From NCBI GenBank assembly GCA_015178975.1, contig WHVD01000002.1, positions 124,001 to 188,000 on the forward strand: a stretch of DNA of 64,000 nt. The letters run 5' to 3'. This document shows positions 10,592-21,059 of the stretch, piece after piece. The notes under the pieces are model-generated. The model made no database searches and was not told the DNA's origin. It saw only the letters and a program-made list of their open reading frames with translations. A program made the translations under genes and the position numbers. The first letter of the stretch is position 1. The number at the start of each line of letters is the position of its first letter. The DNA comes from Hysterangium stoloniferum. Taxonomy: Eukaryota; Basidiomycota; Agaricomycetes; Hysterangiales; Hysterangiaceae.

Positions 10592-12184
10592 CTACAAAAA
10601 GTCCTCGGCCCTAGCCCTTTTTGTGCCTCTCGGCCCATCCGCCTTCATACCCACGCCAGATCCAGTCTGCTCATCGCCCAGTTGCGGAATATATTGATAC
10701 TTTGGATCTTGTGCGCGTTTTTCATTCTAGATAGAGAGCATCAGAAAGGTGTCTGAGAAGAACCGAAATAAAACCATGAAAAGCGAAGAAGAAGAAAGAA
10801 AGAAAGCGTAAGAAGTGAATCGAAATAAGGAACGAAAGGAAAGGAAGGAAGAAAAAACCACTCACAGGCGAATAATTCGCATCCTGCCAAACCAGAACCG
10901 TACCCGCCTTTAAAGGCGGATTCGTCTGCGGCGGATTCGGCGCAACTGGGGTCCGTACGCGACGCGCGGGTGCGGGTGCCGATGCCGATGCAGGGGCGGA
11001 TAGTGCAGAGGGTTGCGCTTGAGAAGCAACACCGTCTGACGGCGGTGGTGCGCCAGATGAAGTCGGCGGTAAGGGAAACGCTGGTGTTGATGTTGCTGGC
11101 GCCGCGCCGAGCGGTGGTGGGCCTCCAGCACCAGGTGGGAAAGGCGGCATAGGCATACCAGGACCGGGAGGGCCTCCTTGGCCTGGTCGTAGAAGGCCTG
11201 GGGGCGGGAACGAGAATCCCGGAGGCGGAGGGCTAAAAGTGGGGGCATCGGCAGAGCGAATCAGGAATCAGTACATAGAAAAAGGATTCAAATCAGACAT
11301 CACACATACCCAGGCGGAAACCCAGGCGGTGGGGGACCACCGAATCCAGGAAACGGCGGTTGGCCTGGAAACCCTGACGGAATCCCGCCAGGAGGAAATG
11401 GCGGGGGCGGGGCACCAGGAGGGCCCATCATCCCCGGCGGGGGCATAAACGGCGGGCCACCCTGCGGCGGCGGGGGCATAGGCGGGTTAACATACGCCTG
11501 CGGCGCAGCATTATACACCGCCGCGCCGCCCCCCACCGCGCCGTTCGCGCCCGCCCACCCGGCGGCGCGGCCGCATCCCCCCCACCCATCAACGCCTTGT
11601 GCGCCTCCAGCTGCGCACGCAGCTCCTCCTCGCTCAGCACGCGGTTCTCGATCCGCGGACGCTTGTTCTGCTGCAGCCCCTTGCCGGACCCGGAGATGGA
11701 GCCCGCGGGGAGACCGAGCTCCTGCTCCTTGCGGCGCTTGTAGTCCGCGACGTCTGGGGCGGGTATCCCTTCCATCCCGAAGATTTCGACTTCGTACCCG
11801 TCGCGCCCGGGCATCGCGTTGTCGATGCGGGGTAGTCTGTGTGGGGGTTAGGTCGTGTGTTTGTTATTGGTTGGAGTACGTACTGGTCGGGGTCGAGCTT
11901 GTGCACCTGCTGGATATGGACTGCCAATCCACCTGCAGTATTTAACCGACGGGGACATTGATTACACTTGAAATGTTTCGCCTTCTGGTGCTGCATCAAC
12001 ACTAGATACAATAAGTAAAATAGACTGAAATGTGGGTGTAGCCAACTCACCTTTTTCATCCTCGAATTCACGTTCACAGTACCAGCACCATGGCCTAACA
12101 ACCTTGATATAAACACGTTAGATATCGCTGACATGAGTATCAAGACGACCAAAATCCTACAATCTTGTTCTTCTTCTTTGCCAT
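10592..12184 (-). CDS. BuGZ/ZNF207-type zinc-finger protein, six exons, one apparent frameshift
   Basis: Exons: 12184-12161, 12102-12051, 12001-11884, 11836-11310, 11232-10866, 10726-10592. The spliced N terminus reads [20 protein letters not shown] and contains two adjacent C2H2 fingers (C14, C17, H30, H35; C38, C41, H54, H59) joined by [10 protein letters not shown], diagnostic of BuGZ/ZNF207. Next come [20 protein letters not shown], the conserved family block, a basic/acidic helix ([12 protein letters not shown]) and a long Pro/Gly-rich low-complexity tail. The last exon supplies [14 protein letters not shown] and ends KRARAEDFL. In animals BuGZ binds Bub3 and microtubules in mitosis and also affects splicing; I saw no clear Bub3-binding GLEBS motif. 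Exon 4 needs one extra base between about 11,540 and 11,590, a GC-rich stretch with a run of seven G on the coding strand. Confidence 0.88.
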
Positions 12185-13085
12185 CTCCAAGGAGTGCGTG
12201 TGGAGGGGTTACGTCAGCAAGCGGAGTTTTAAGAGCTGTACACCTCTGAATAAAATCTTGACAGCTGACTGCCCTCATACATTGAATTTTCAACGATCGC
12301 GAAGTGTCGTTATCGCCACAGTGTCGAATATTAAATCCCTACAAAGTATCTCAATCTCATATAACAGTGGCATATAACGGACTGAGGTATAGTATATACG
12401 TGATGACAGAACAATCACAGCGTTTTAGGGCTTGTATATAGATGAATTACTGTGAAAGCACCTATTCATCCCGATGATAAGCCCAGCTAAATGACCTGGT
12501 GCATTCCAGATTGGCATTACATAACATGTCCATTTTTGACATGATCTAATCGAAACGGGACCGAGGCCGGCATGCCATTGCTTGAATCACTGCAGGTAAT
12601 TTTGACTTTCCCGGCTAGCCAGTCTTGTGAACGGTGAGAATGGCTCAAACAAGATCTACTTGTGTAGATATTGTAATTTTAATTTTTTGCGAGGATCCAC
12701 TCATCTCTAGAACAAACCTGCTAGTTAAGTATGTACTACTTTCTGGCCTTCTGCCTTAGTCCCTATGCTCTTCACATGCCGAGTCGTACTAGTCGACTCA
12801 AACCACCTCGAGAAGCTGGCCAGAGCGTTAAACTATCAAATTATAAGACCAGTTTCAATGTTGTTACCTCCACCTTCACCTTGCTGTATGGACATCGGCA
12901 AATCCGGTCCAGCAGGGAAACCTGCTGGCCCCGGTACACGCTCCCAACCGTATACTACCCACCACTGGGTCACCAAGATTCTCAGAGCTCGATGCACGCG
13001 TAGGTCGGCACGAATCGACTATCTTATCACTCCCTTTGGACCAGGCTCAGTAGTAGACTCCTAATCAGTAATTCTGGATGGGCGA
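12185..13085. other. Region upstream of the BuGZ-like gene, no gene confirmed
   Basis: Contains the BuGZ promoter area. Plus-strand reading at about 12,630-12,710 gives IYLCRYCNFNF with a CxxC, faintly like a BED finger. An open frame at 12765-13064 (99 codons, ending just 22 bp before the hammerhead fold) has no recognised domain. Confidence 0.35.
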
Positions 13086-13141
13086 AACGGTCGGGGTAGC
13101 GGTATCCCCCTGATGAGAGCTCTCGTCGGCTCGAAACCGTT
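13086..13141 (+). ncRNA. Predicted type III hammerhead self-cleaving ribozyme
   Basis: All invariant core positions are present in order. Stem III 5' strand is AACGGT (13086-13091), with the cleavage site after C13092 of the GTC triplet. Stem I is a hairpin: GGGGTA (13093-13098), loop GCGG, TA-T-CCCC (13103-13109) with one bulged T. The core CTGATGA is at 13110-13116. Stem II is GAGC (13117-13120), an 8-nt loop, and GCTC (13129-13132). GAAA is at 13133-13136, and the stem III 3' strand ACCGTT at 13136-13141 pairs perfectly with AACGGT. With stems I and II closed and III open this is the type III topology. It is the only such motif I found on either strand. Cleavage is predicted, not shown. 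Confidence 0.75.
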
Positions 13142-13564
13142 ACTATCCCGTTTCCCCTAGCCACCCTCTACACTAGCTGACAAAGTTCAATCTTCGGAGA
13201 CAACTGTTTGCGGCGAGTGATAAGGTGGTGGTCCGCCCAGCGGCGCTAATGGTGGACGCTGGTGACCTCGCGTTGTCAAGGTCAGCTGGCTATTGCCACA
13301 AATTCACAAGCTGAGATCGGAATGTGGGGACCTCTTTATCAACCAGCAGTACGATTTGTAATTTGGGTCCCAATCTATAATATTTGGGCACACTATATCT
13401 CGAAAGTTCACACACCAGGCCATCCATTTGGATATTTCATATCTTGACACTATTATCCCATACCACAAACTTCGCAATGCGAATCCGCATTTAACCAATT
13501 AAGCAGGGAATCTTCGCGTCTCGGGATCTCCCCAACCTAACAAATAATAATGTCGTTCTGATAT
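13142..13564. other. Spacer downstream of the hammerhead fold
   Basis: No gene recognised. A 61-codon plus frame (13262-13447) and a 64-codon minus frame (13304-13498) overlap each other and neither has a supporting motif. Confidence 0.4.
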
Positions 13565-14356
13565 TCAAGAATTGCGTTGACGGATGCGAAATACCCCAAG
13601 AAAGTAGAACCCAAATCTCTTCAATATATCCCCTGTACCGCACGCGCGCGCCGAATGATGCCCCCCAGTCATATTCCTAATTAGCCGGGCTGGGACGGCA
13701 AAATTGAGAATGTAGCTAGTAAGATTGGTCGAAAGTTTCTCCAAAACTGTGAAATTCACTTGTACCTTTGGTTCCAAGCTTTGCAATGTACCTGCCAGCT
13801 CTTGCGCAGTATGTATAGAACTATTTTTCTCCTCGACATTGTCAATTGGGACACCATCAGTTTGATATGCCGGTTTATTTCGTATAGAATAGATTTGGGT
13901 GCTTGTGCTTGGCGCTGCAATGATTGCAGTTGATTACTATGTCGACCACAGTTTGATTAATCGTCTGTTGCAATTGCGTGTATACTTTGTTCGCAAAGTA
14001 TTGTCCTTCGTCTGCCAAAGTTGTCAATTGTGTTATTAGGTTGTGGACAAGTGACAGAGTTTGATTAACCGTCTGGAGCGTTGGTAGGCCGGTGAGGAGT
14101 TGTCCTCGGTCGGTCAAATTTTGCAATTGATTTGCTAGGTTGCCCGCAAGTAACTGACTTTGATTAATCATCTGTTCCAATTCACCACCTAACAGCGCTG
14201 CAAATGGAATATTATCTCTCCCAACATTTCCAGGAGGGACCGAGAGCTGCCGAGATATCTGGAAAACATCGGGACAGCCGGCCTTAGGAATCAATTCTAA
14301 TTACTTACCACTGAAGGTGCGGGAACTTCCACCCCAGCGTCCACTACAGGAGACAT
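13565..14356 (-). CDS. Unrecognised heptad-rich protein
   Basis: Start codon at 14356. Exon 1 (14356-14309, 16 codons) joins in phase across a 50-nt GTAAGT...CAG intron to exon 2 starting at 14258. Exon 2 is rich in Gln/Asn/Leu with a repeated pattern (MINQSQLLAGNLANQLQNLT, VNQTLSLVHNLITQLTTLAD), suggesting amphipathic helices or a coiled coil of about 90 residues. A further open segment ends at 13565 and contains LQSLEPKVQVNFTVLEKL, probably the same protein, but it lies in another frame. Either an intron between about 13,970 and 13,800 or a frameshift joins them; I could not choose. No family recognised. Confidence 0.5.
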
Positions 14357-15862
14357 GGCTGTAATTCCAGTTCGCTTCGGGACGTGCATTATGGATTCGG
14401 TGCCGCAAAGATGGGTATGGAAATGATGATTAGCTGGAGAAATCGGCTCAAAAGACCCATCGCTTTGACAGATATGACAGTAGTGGGAGTTAGAGTGAGA
14501 TTGGATTCAAGCGGCCAGAATTACTTGGCACTTTATACTAGAACTAAGAGGTGTGCACGGATAGAGTAGCAACTACTCACGTGAAATCATGGAAAAAATG
14601 TTACTGCCACCTATGGTTGGAAATAAACTTTCGCAGTATATGGGTGTACCATGATTTAGAATGCGCCAGTCAGAGATGTCAGAACTGGATTATACCGCCC
14701 GAGACGAGCGGGAGGAACCCCCTCTATAGAAGACAGTTGTCTATGAATGATTACGTATGTAGGTCCTAGCGACAATTCACCTTCAGTGTTCTCGACGCAA
14801 TTATTGAATTTTGGGAACCGGCACCACTTGAAAAGGTGTTACAATGTCGTTGAGTGTGCGCGCCCAGGGGTCAAGAAGAGCAGATCCGGCGGATGAGGTT
14901 ATCGGCCTCTGGCCATCTTTATGCTACCTCTCTTTTAATGTGGAATCCTATCATTCTGATGTTACGAGGAGAGCTAGGTTCCCCTGCGCGGACTGACACT
15001 GCTCACACTGATACTAGGTCGTGGGACCGCTTATCGTCGGCCTCATCGGGGTGCTTCCGATTTTCTCCATAATTTCAAGGAGCCAACAATGACACATTTG
15101 ACTGAATTGTGTCAGGAGGTCAGAGGAGGTCTTTCCACCGCCTGGTTTGAAGGTGTTGTCGTGGCCGTCCCCCCCCTAATTTTTAAGGTCATTCAACTTC
15201 ACCATTGGCCTATAAACCTTCTAGGGAGCACACTCACTTTTGTCAGCCTATTATGTGCATTTATATTAATTAACTACTCAATCAATTTTTCCCTTTAGGA
15301 TACCTATCCTCCGACCTTCGTTGAATTCAGTAAATTGGAGGACCTTTTGCTCGACATTTTCTTAGCGATGGAAACGGAGAAATCACGGATGTGACCTATA
15401 ACATTTTACAGTGACCTCGGGGCATCGCTGAAAATTGTCCGAGATCTCAGAAAAGTAGGATTTTTAAAAGGGAATCTGTAGGCAGGCGTTCCCGCAAAGA
15501 AGACTCAGATGGCATAATGTCTACATTCGTCCAATCAGAGTACGCGATCTTTTAAATCAATGGACGCCTTTTGGCTCAAGGTTAACTTGATGTATGTTTT
15601 CGTAAACAGTTCCTTCCCTGACGGTTTCTAAAATACCCATTACATCGTGATTTGGGATGTTGTAAGTACACTAGAATGCGCCATTATATCAAATATCCTT
15701 ATACAGACGTGGAGCCGAAGGTGCAACTGGGACGATGTTAGCGTCCAACTAAGTACTATTGTACTTTCCTCTGTATGTTCTGCTAAGGTAAATGCATAAC
15801 CTTGACTTATGTTATTATTCTGACACTACCACCACCCCATCAATCAATGAATGGGAATATCT
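14357..15862. other. Gene-poor stretch, contents unresolved
   Basis: Short frames on both strands only. The plus frame 15089-15298 encodes a hydrophobic stretch (STLTFVSLLCAFILINYSI) that would make one membrane helix, but no upstream exons or start context support it. Possible unrecognised multi-exon genes cannot be excluded. Confidence 0.3.
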
Positions 15863-16191
15863 TCACCGACTTATATATGTTGAGTGTCCGTTTGGGGGTG
15901 TAAAATGGACGAATTTAATAGATTTTATTGGGAGATGACTAAATAAAATATGTATATGAACTTCAATTATGCGGGGGATAGCAACTGAATACGATGGTAT
16001 ATTAGTTCAAGACTTACATCATGGCTTGCTTTGGGGGACCTGGTTGCTTCGATGCTCTCTCGGCCTTTGGGCTAATATGCATTGCTTCCTTGTAGAACTC
16101 GTCAATGGAGCAGTTCTTCGGTAACACACCTCGTAAGAAGTAAACAGACTGAGATAGCAACCTCGAAGCAACTATCTCAGCGTACGGGTTG
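15863..16191 (-). CDS. Last two exons of an unrecognised gene (weak HORMA-like segment)
   Basis: Two exons join cleanly: 16191-16018 and 15938-15863, separated by a 79-nt GTAAGT...TTTAG intron, in phase and ending at a TGA at 15865-15863. The upstream exon reads SNPYAEIVASRLLSQSVYFL then RGVLPKNCSIDEFYKEAM, and the last exon adds IKFVHFTPPNGHSTYISR. The pattern of a helix followed by YFLRGVLP recalls the start of HORMA domains (Hop1, Rev7, Mad2), but only about 40 residues are visible and the match is by eye. The acceptor before 16191 (AAACAG) implies further 5' exons that I could not place. Confidence 0.5.
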
Positions 16192-16980
16192 CTGTTTAGC
16201 GGCTATGATAGGTATCCATGATGAATCCAATATTGGATGTAAGGTTGGCATGTAGTATCAAATGGGTCCACCGTCAGTCCAGACGTCAAGTAAACTATCG
16301 CCTTCTTTATTAGGCTAATCCTATTCCTTCATCAAAGTATCAGGAACTTGCAAGAATTCCCTAACGGAGATTTGGGAGCTTACAGATACAATCAGGAGAA
16401 TTGCTCCTCCGAACACGGGCCTTGCATTGTTTGTTTCAATTGTCCGGCCCCCCCACCGACCGCGTTTGTTTTAGGCTTTTCACATCTACAACAAATCATA
16501 ATTATTATCAGCGAGAAATTTCTATCATTCACAATGCTGCGCGCAATATCTGGGATTGGGTATCACACTGCGTTTCGCCGATAGCATTGCAATGAAAACC
16601 CTGGAGCGCAAGGATACATCTTTTTAAATATATATTTTTATTTGACAGTCCCTCTCCTTCCTTTAGGAAGCACGTGTCGAGGGTGCTGCCCATGTCAATG
16701 GAAAAAGACAAAAGGGGACGGAATAGCGAAACATGGTAATGTAGAAGACGAAGACTAATAGGATGAATACATGATCCACTAATAACTATGTCTTACTAAT
16801 GAGTTGCTCGTTGGGAACCTACTTACTATGTCAGACGGAGAATTATTTCAGCACATGGTGACTGCTTTTTGGGAAACATTTACTGCCTATCTTGTAATGG
16901 CCCGACGTTAATTTTACGGATGGAACAGTGAAATAAATATGGGGTCGATCAGTCATTGTTCAACCATTCTACTCAAATGT
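16192..16980. other. Probable upstream exons/introns of the previous gene, unresolved
   Basis: Minus-strand reading near 16,440-16,380 gives NNARPVFGGAILLIVS before a GTAAGC donor-like site, a possible exon. Plus frames at 16348-16595 overlap it. Nothing else identified. Confidence 0.25.
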
Positions 16981-17800
16981 AGGTCCACGATCACAGTGTG
17001 CCTCCCTTCCACTGGAGGCACCCCAATGTTTTTGGAGTTAAAAAACCTTCTGAAAATCCTACTATGTGGCCAAATTTTCTGAGAATTCTTTGAACTGATA
17101 AATTTATTGAAAATTTTAAGTTTTAGCAGGATTTTCCACACTGGAAAATCATATCTGAAAACTTTAAATATTTGTATTAGAAAATCTGAGGAAATATCAT
17201 CAGTCAGAGTTTCTTGATACAAATTTTCAAGGTTTTCAGATATGATTTTCACTTTGGAAAATCCTACTAAAACTTAAAAATTTTAAACAATTTATTAGTT
17301 CAAAGAATTCTTAGAAAAGTTGGCCAAATATTAGGATTTTTGGAAGGTTTTTAAACTCCCAAAACATTGGGGTGCCTCCAGTGTTCGTGGGTTAGAGAGA
17401 TGGTTCAACTCGCTGTCAGTCATTTATAATTGGGTTTCTATAGGAAATAACTGGACCGTTGTTCCTTAGTCAACGAATTAAATAGTGACTTCAGTATAGC
17501 AGGACCGAGAGTGTGTCAGGATTATATGGTCATCTAACTTTTGAAAACCAAAAGAAGTATTACCCTTGTTCGGTACCATTTCTTGCCTAAAATAACATGG
17601 CTTAAAATAGCATTAAGTTGGAATCGTTGAACCGGCAATCATCACCCTGATTCTAGAAGTAGTTTGTGCGCAGCCAGACATTTCGGAGTTATCACGAGTT
17701 CGCTATCGTGTTCATGATGTTGCTCCATCGCTCTGCCCACCATCCAGCCGAATATTCCACTTGAGATTGAGAATTTCGGAACTAGATGACTGCGGCCCTG
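16981..17800 (+). repeat. Duplicated segment, direct copy of 20822-21262
   Basis: Apart from the MITE inside it, this segment aligns along its length with 20822-21262 in the same orientation, beginning AGGTCCACGAT in both and ending near GAGAATTTCGGAACTA. Non-coding as far as I can see. The copy at 20.8 kb bridges the spacer and the start of the right arm of the 3.8-kb palindrome. Confidence 0.75.
17010..17383. mobile_element. MITE with CACTG termini and 3-bp target duplication (CACTA-like)
   Basis: 374 bp, AT-rich, almost a full-length hairpin: the first ~150 bp (CACTGGAGGCACCCCAATGT...) is the inverted complement of the last ~150 bp, ending CCTCCAGTG. Flanked by TTC at 17007-17009 and 17384-17386. 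The paralogous segment has a single TTC at the matching position (about 20,846), the unoccupied site. CACTG termini with a 3-bp duplication fit the CACTA (CMC/EnSpm) superfamily. No coding capacity; a 99-codon minus frame is part of the hairpin. Confidence 0.88.
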
Positions 17801-18864
17801 ATGCGATCTTACACTTTCTTAGCTTAGATATAACCGCCCTGTGAAAGCCCGTCGTCAATTGGGCTCACTGGTCCGCAGTCACAAGGTTGACAGGACCACG
17901 TCGTATCGTTCGAGGAACTAGGAAACAAACAACGGGTGTACAGGACAGGAAAAAACCAGCCAGACCGACCAATGATACTCGTCGATAACTGACATTGTTC
18001 AAGTTTAAATGGGCGAAGAAACTTACGGTCGGCGATGGCCTCTAGTAGCAGCAATAATATTGCTCTCACTAGTATGCACAAGTCGGATGGTCCCAATCCA
18101 GTAAGCATTGGGGACTCTATCTGAGTCAAGAGGGTGTGATTACTTTCCTAGATCGCCGGGTCACCTAAAATCTCCCTTCCAGTCACATGAAAGCAGCACG
18201 CCATTCACTGAGAGAACTTATGCCACCACTAACGAAGAATACTTGAAAGACGCAGTCTGAAATATCAATGTATGGCTACGAAAGGATCCTCAGCGTTTAT
18301 CTTATCGAAACATAAAAAATAGTCAAGTTCAATCGTGATTGTGCTATGCATTGAGCTTTCAACAAAGAGTTTGTGAGGGAACAAGTTGCGTATTACCGAA
18401 CTCCGAGGTAGCCTGGTTAAAGTTACTACAACCTGAACAGTCAAAGCGACAAACTTGAATAAAATAAAGAGGCATAAGGCAGGGCACGTCGAAGGACAAC
18501 TTTGACGAAAAAAAAGACCCGGGACAATGCTGCCAAAGAGGAGCAAGCGTCTCGACAATGAAGCCCCAGAAGGGGAAGCAAGTGTCCCGAGTAGAATAGT
18601 CCGCCTTCATGGAAGGGAGAAAGAAGGAAGTACAACATAATTCCAAAGACGCCTTTGCGATTTTATCAACTGCTAGTGAACTGAGTGTAATAAGGATAAT
18701 TAAAGTGTTGTGATTAGGAAGATCAATGGGAATTTTATAATATTTGTTATTGACTGGCGCAGTCAACAAATTCAACTGATAATCATTTCATCAGCCACAT
18801 TGGAGATTATCTCGAAGATGCATCCAGTCAATGATGTTCCAGTGAAACAAATTCATAGTTCAGT
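17801..18864. other. Region with possible minus-strand exons, unresolved
   Basis: A minus-strand reading ends DLCILVRAILLLLLEAIAD at 18027. It splices through a 39-nt GTAAGT...CAG intron to 17988, continues LIDEYHWSVWLVFS and stops at 17918; this could be the C terminus of a membrane protein. Another minus frame at 18359-18775 overlaps smaller frames and has no known motif. Low support for both. Confidence 0.3.
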
Positions 18865-20447
18865 AAATTTCCTTTCAAGCACTCAAATCAAGACTTCTTT
18901 TAACCGAGTTCAGCTTTCAATCACTTGCATTATTATATTGTTTGGTTATGATTGGGGGAGAGCCCAAAATTTGCGAGTCTTGCGGGGGTTGATAGAACTG
19001 GAATGTTTTTCCAACCCGCCCCCCGAGAATAACCCTACTCACCGAGGATAAATAATGCTAGTAAATTTCCAACAAAATCCACTCTTGACATCCTTTGAAG
19101 GTGTTCCGTAGGAAGCGTCAGGTGTTTTAATGGAATGCACTAGCGAAAACATTAATCACTAAGATGGAGAATACTCTTCATTAGAAGAACCCATTAAATA
19201 GAGAGTATGGAACTTGTAGGAAGGTACTAGTAGACACAAGCTCGTGTTAAGATTAAGAAAGACATCCCTAACAAAATCATTGGGCTTTTCAATCGCTATC
19301 CAAAGCCCCAAGGGATCAGCCTCCTCCCCCATTGGCTGTCTGCACCGTCTCATTACACATATTTAATGGTCGGGGATATTTCTGATTTTCGAGGGAAACA
19401 TCGCGGTAGGTCAAATACATAAGAGTCGCAATGATCGAGGGATGATAAGGGTGTGGTAGAAATTTTTGCCTTTGTTCGAAGAGCTGTGCGAAGGTGCTAA
19501 CATGCCCCCAAATCCGTACGAGGACTGTAGAATTTCATATGCCACTGCATAATCCTTCGACTGTGTGTAAGAAGAGGTGATGATGGCGATGATAATGATG
19601 AGGATGAGTGGCGTGGTTGTCAACATGTGGAGGAATATTTCTTAGAGATCTTCGACGACGGTATATACGGAGTTGCAGCACCAATACCAAACGATGATTG
19701 CAGGGTCCCAAATGCAGATGCATAGTCTTTTGGGGGTCGTTGTGTGGTCGTAGAAGACGACTGTGATATTTTGGAGGATCTACTCGAGCTTAACGAGGAC
19801 GATGATGTAGTTCGTTTGGTGTTGAGACTAAGAGATGCGTCTTTTGGCATGTTTATGAGTGAAGATGCCTGTAGAAACGACCTGATGCTTATGTTGTTGG
19901 TGTTAAGTTGGTTGCATCTGGACAAACGAGCATCTCTCTTATAAACCTTTGAACGAATTTCAGCAAAAACTTAGCTTTTCCGTTTCAGGCATATGCAGAT
20001 CATTCAAGATAGTATCTTCTAATGAGTCGTTGCGGCAGTGACTATGGCTGCGGCACAGTGAACGGATGTTGTGCACTCCGAGGGGCAGGCCGAAGGGTGT
20101 ATCTCTCAGAACGGTTGAAATAAATAACCCACTGCGCCTGTACCATGGAGCTTTGGCGTCTCCGCTAGCTAAAGTTGAGATTTTTGGCCTGCCGATTGAC
20201 AGGATATGACAAGATAAGTATAGTATAATAGTGAGTCACAGGGCGTTTACGTCCTAGGACCGCAGACATTTAGTTCCAAAACTCTCAACCTTACTCATGC
20301 AAAAGTGGAGTATTCAGCTGGATTGTAGGCAAAGTAATGCAGCAACATCGTGAGCATGATGGCGGACTGATAACTCCGAGTTGTGTGGCTGCGCACAAAC
20401 TACTTCTAGAATCAGGCTAGTTCAACAATTCCAACTTAATGCTATTA
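18865..20447 (+). repeat. Left arm of a 3.8-kb palindrome
   Basis: Pairs base for base, with few differences, with the reverse complement of 21060-22670 across a 612-bp spacer. Positions of paired features sum to about 41,506, so the axis is near 20,753. The arms share the open frames described separately. The right arm has a roughly 36-bp extra stretch near 22,615 and lacks or alters a GC-rich patch present at about 19,000-19,050. Confidence 0.9.
19411..19925 (-). CDS. Small Ser-rich repeat protein, left-arm copy
   Basis: Two overlapping minus frames (19925-19620 and 19626-19411) encode successive copies of one unit: PKDYASAFGTLQSSFGIG and SKDYAVAYEILQSSYGFG, each followed by a Ser-rich linker. 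DNA of the two units is also similar, so this is an internal tandem duplication of about 220 bp, with a frame change between units that either an intron or a shift must bridge. The first frame has a Ser-rich N terminus (SSSSLSSSRSSKISQSSSTT). Family unknown. Confidence 0.45.
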
Positions 20448-21059
20448 GAGGCCACAAGAGCCGAGACGGTACAGAACAAGCACAATAAGAGAGTTTCACT
20501 AGGATTCGCAACATAAACAATTACCAGATGGTCAAAAGAAGAAATAAAGCCACAACATACCTGAATACGTTCCCAGATCATCGCCCGCTACGCTTGGATT
20601 TCTTCATTATGGGCTTTGAGGAAACGAAAAACCCAGCCTTTTATTGGTGATCATGGATGTGAAATGGTACCAACGTGTCGAGATAGTGATTATACTGCAT
20701 ATTGGACCTGCCACAAAAATGAAGCTGTGTTATTCAAATCCCCAATACTTGGTGATCCACCACTGGCAGAGTCCTGGACAGGGCCCCGGATATCATTCCT
20801 CGGTGCATCCGTTTCCTATTAGGTCCACGATTATAGTGTGTCTCCTTCGTGGGTCATAGAGATGCGTCAAGTCGCTGTCGGTCATTTACCATTTCTATAG
20901 GGAATCATTGGACCATTGTTCCTTAGTCAACGAATTAGATAGTGAGCGTCAGTATAGCAGGACCGAGAATGTATCAGGATTGTATGGCAACTTAACTTTT
21001 GGAAACCAAAAGGAGTATTGCTCTTGTTCTGTAGCGTCTCAGCTCTTTATGGCCTAAAA

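Noticed and set aside
10722-10866. Hydrophobic C-terminal extension of the BuGZ protein ([11 protein letters not shown]...)
   Set aside because: It is read-through of a pyrimidine-rich intron; splicing at 10865/10726 restores a conserved charged C terminus.
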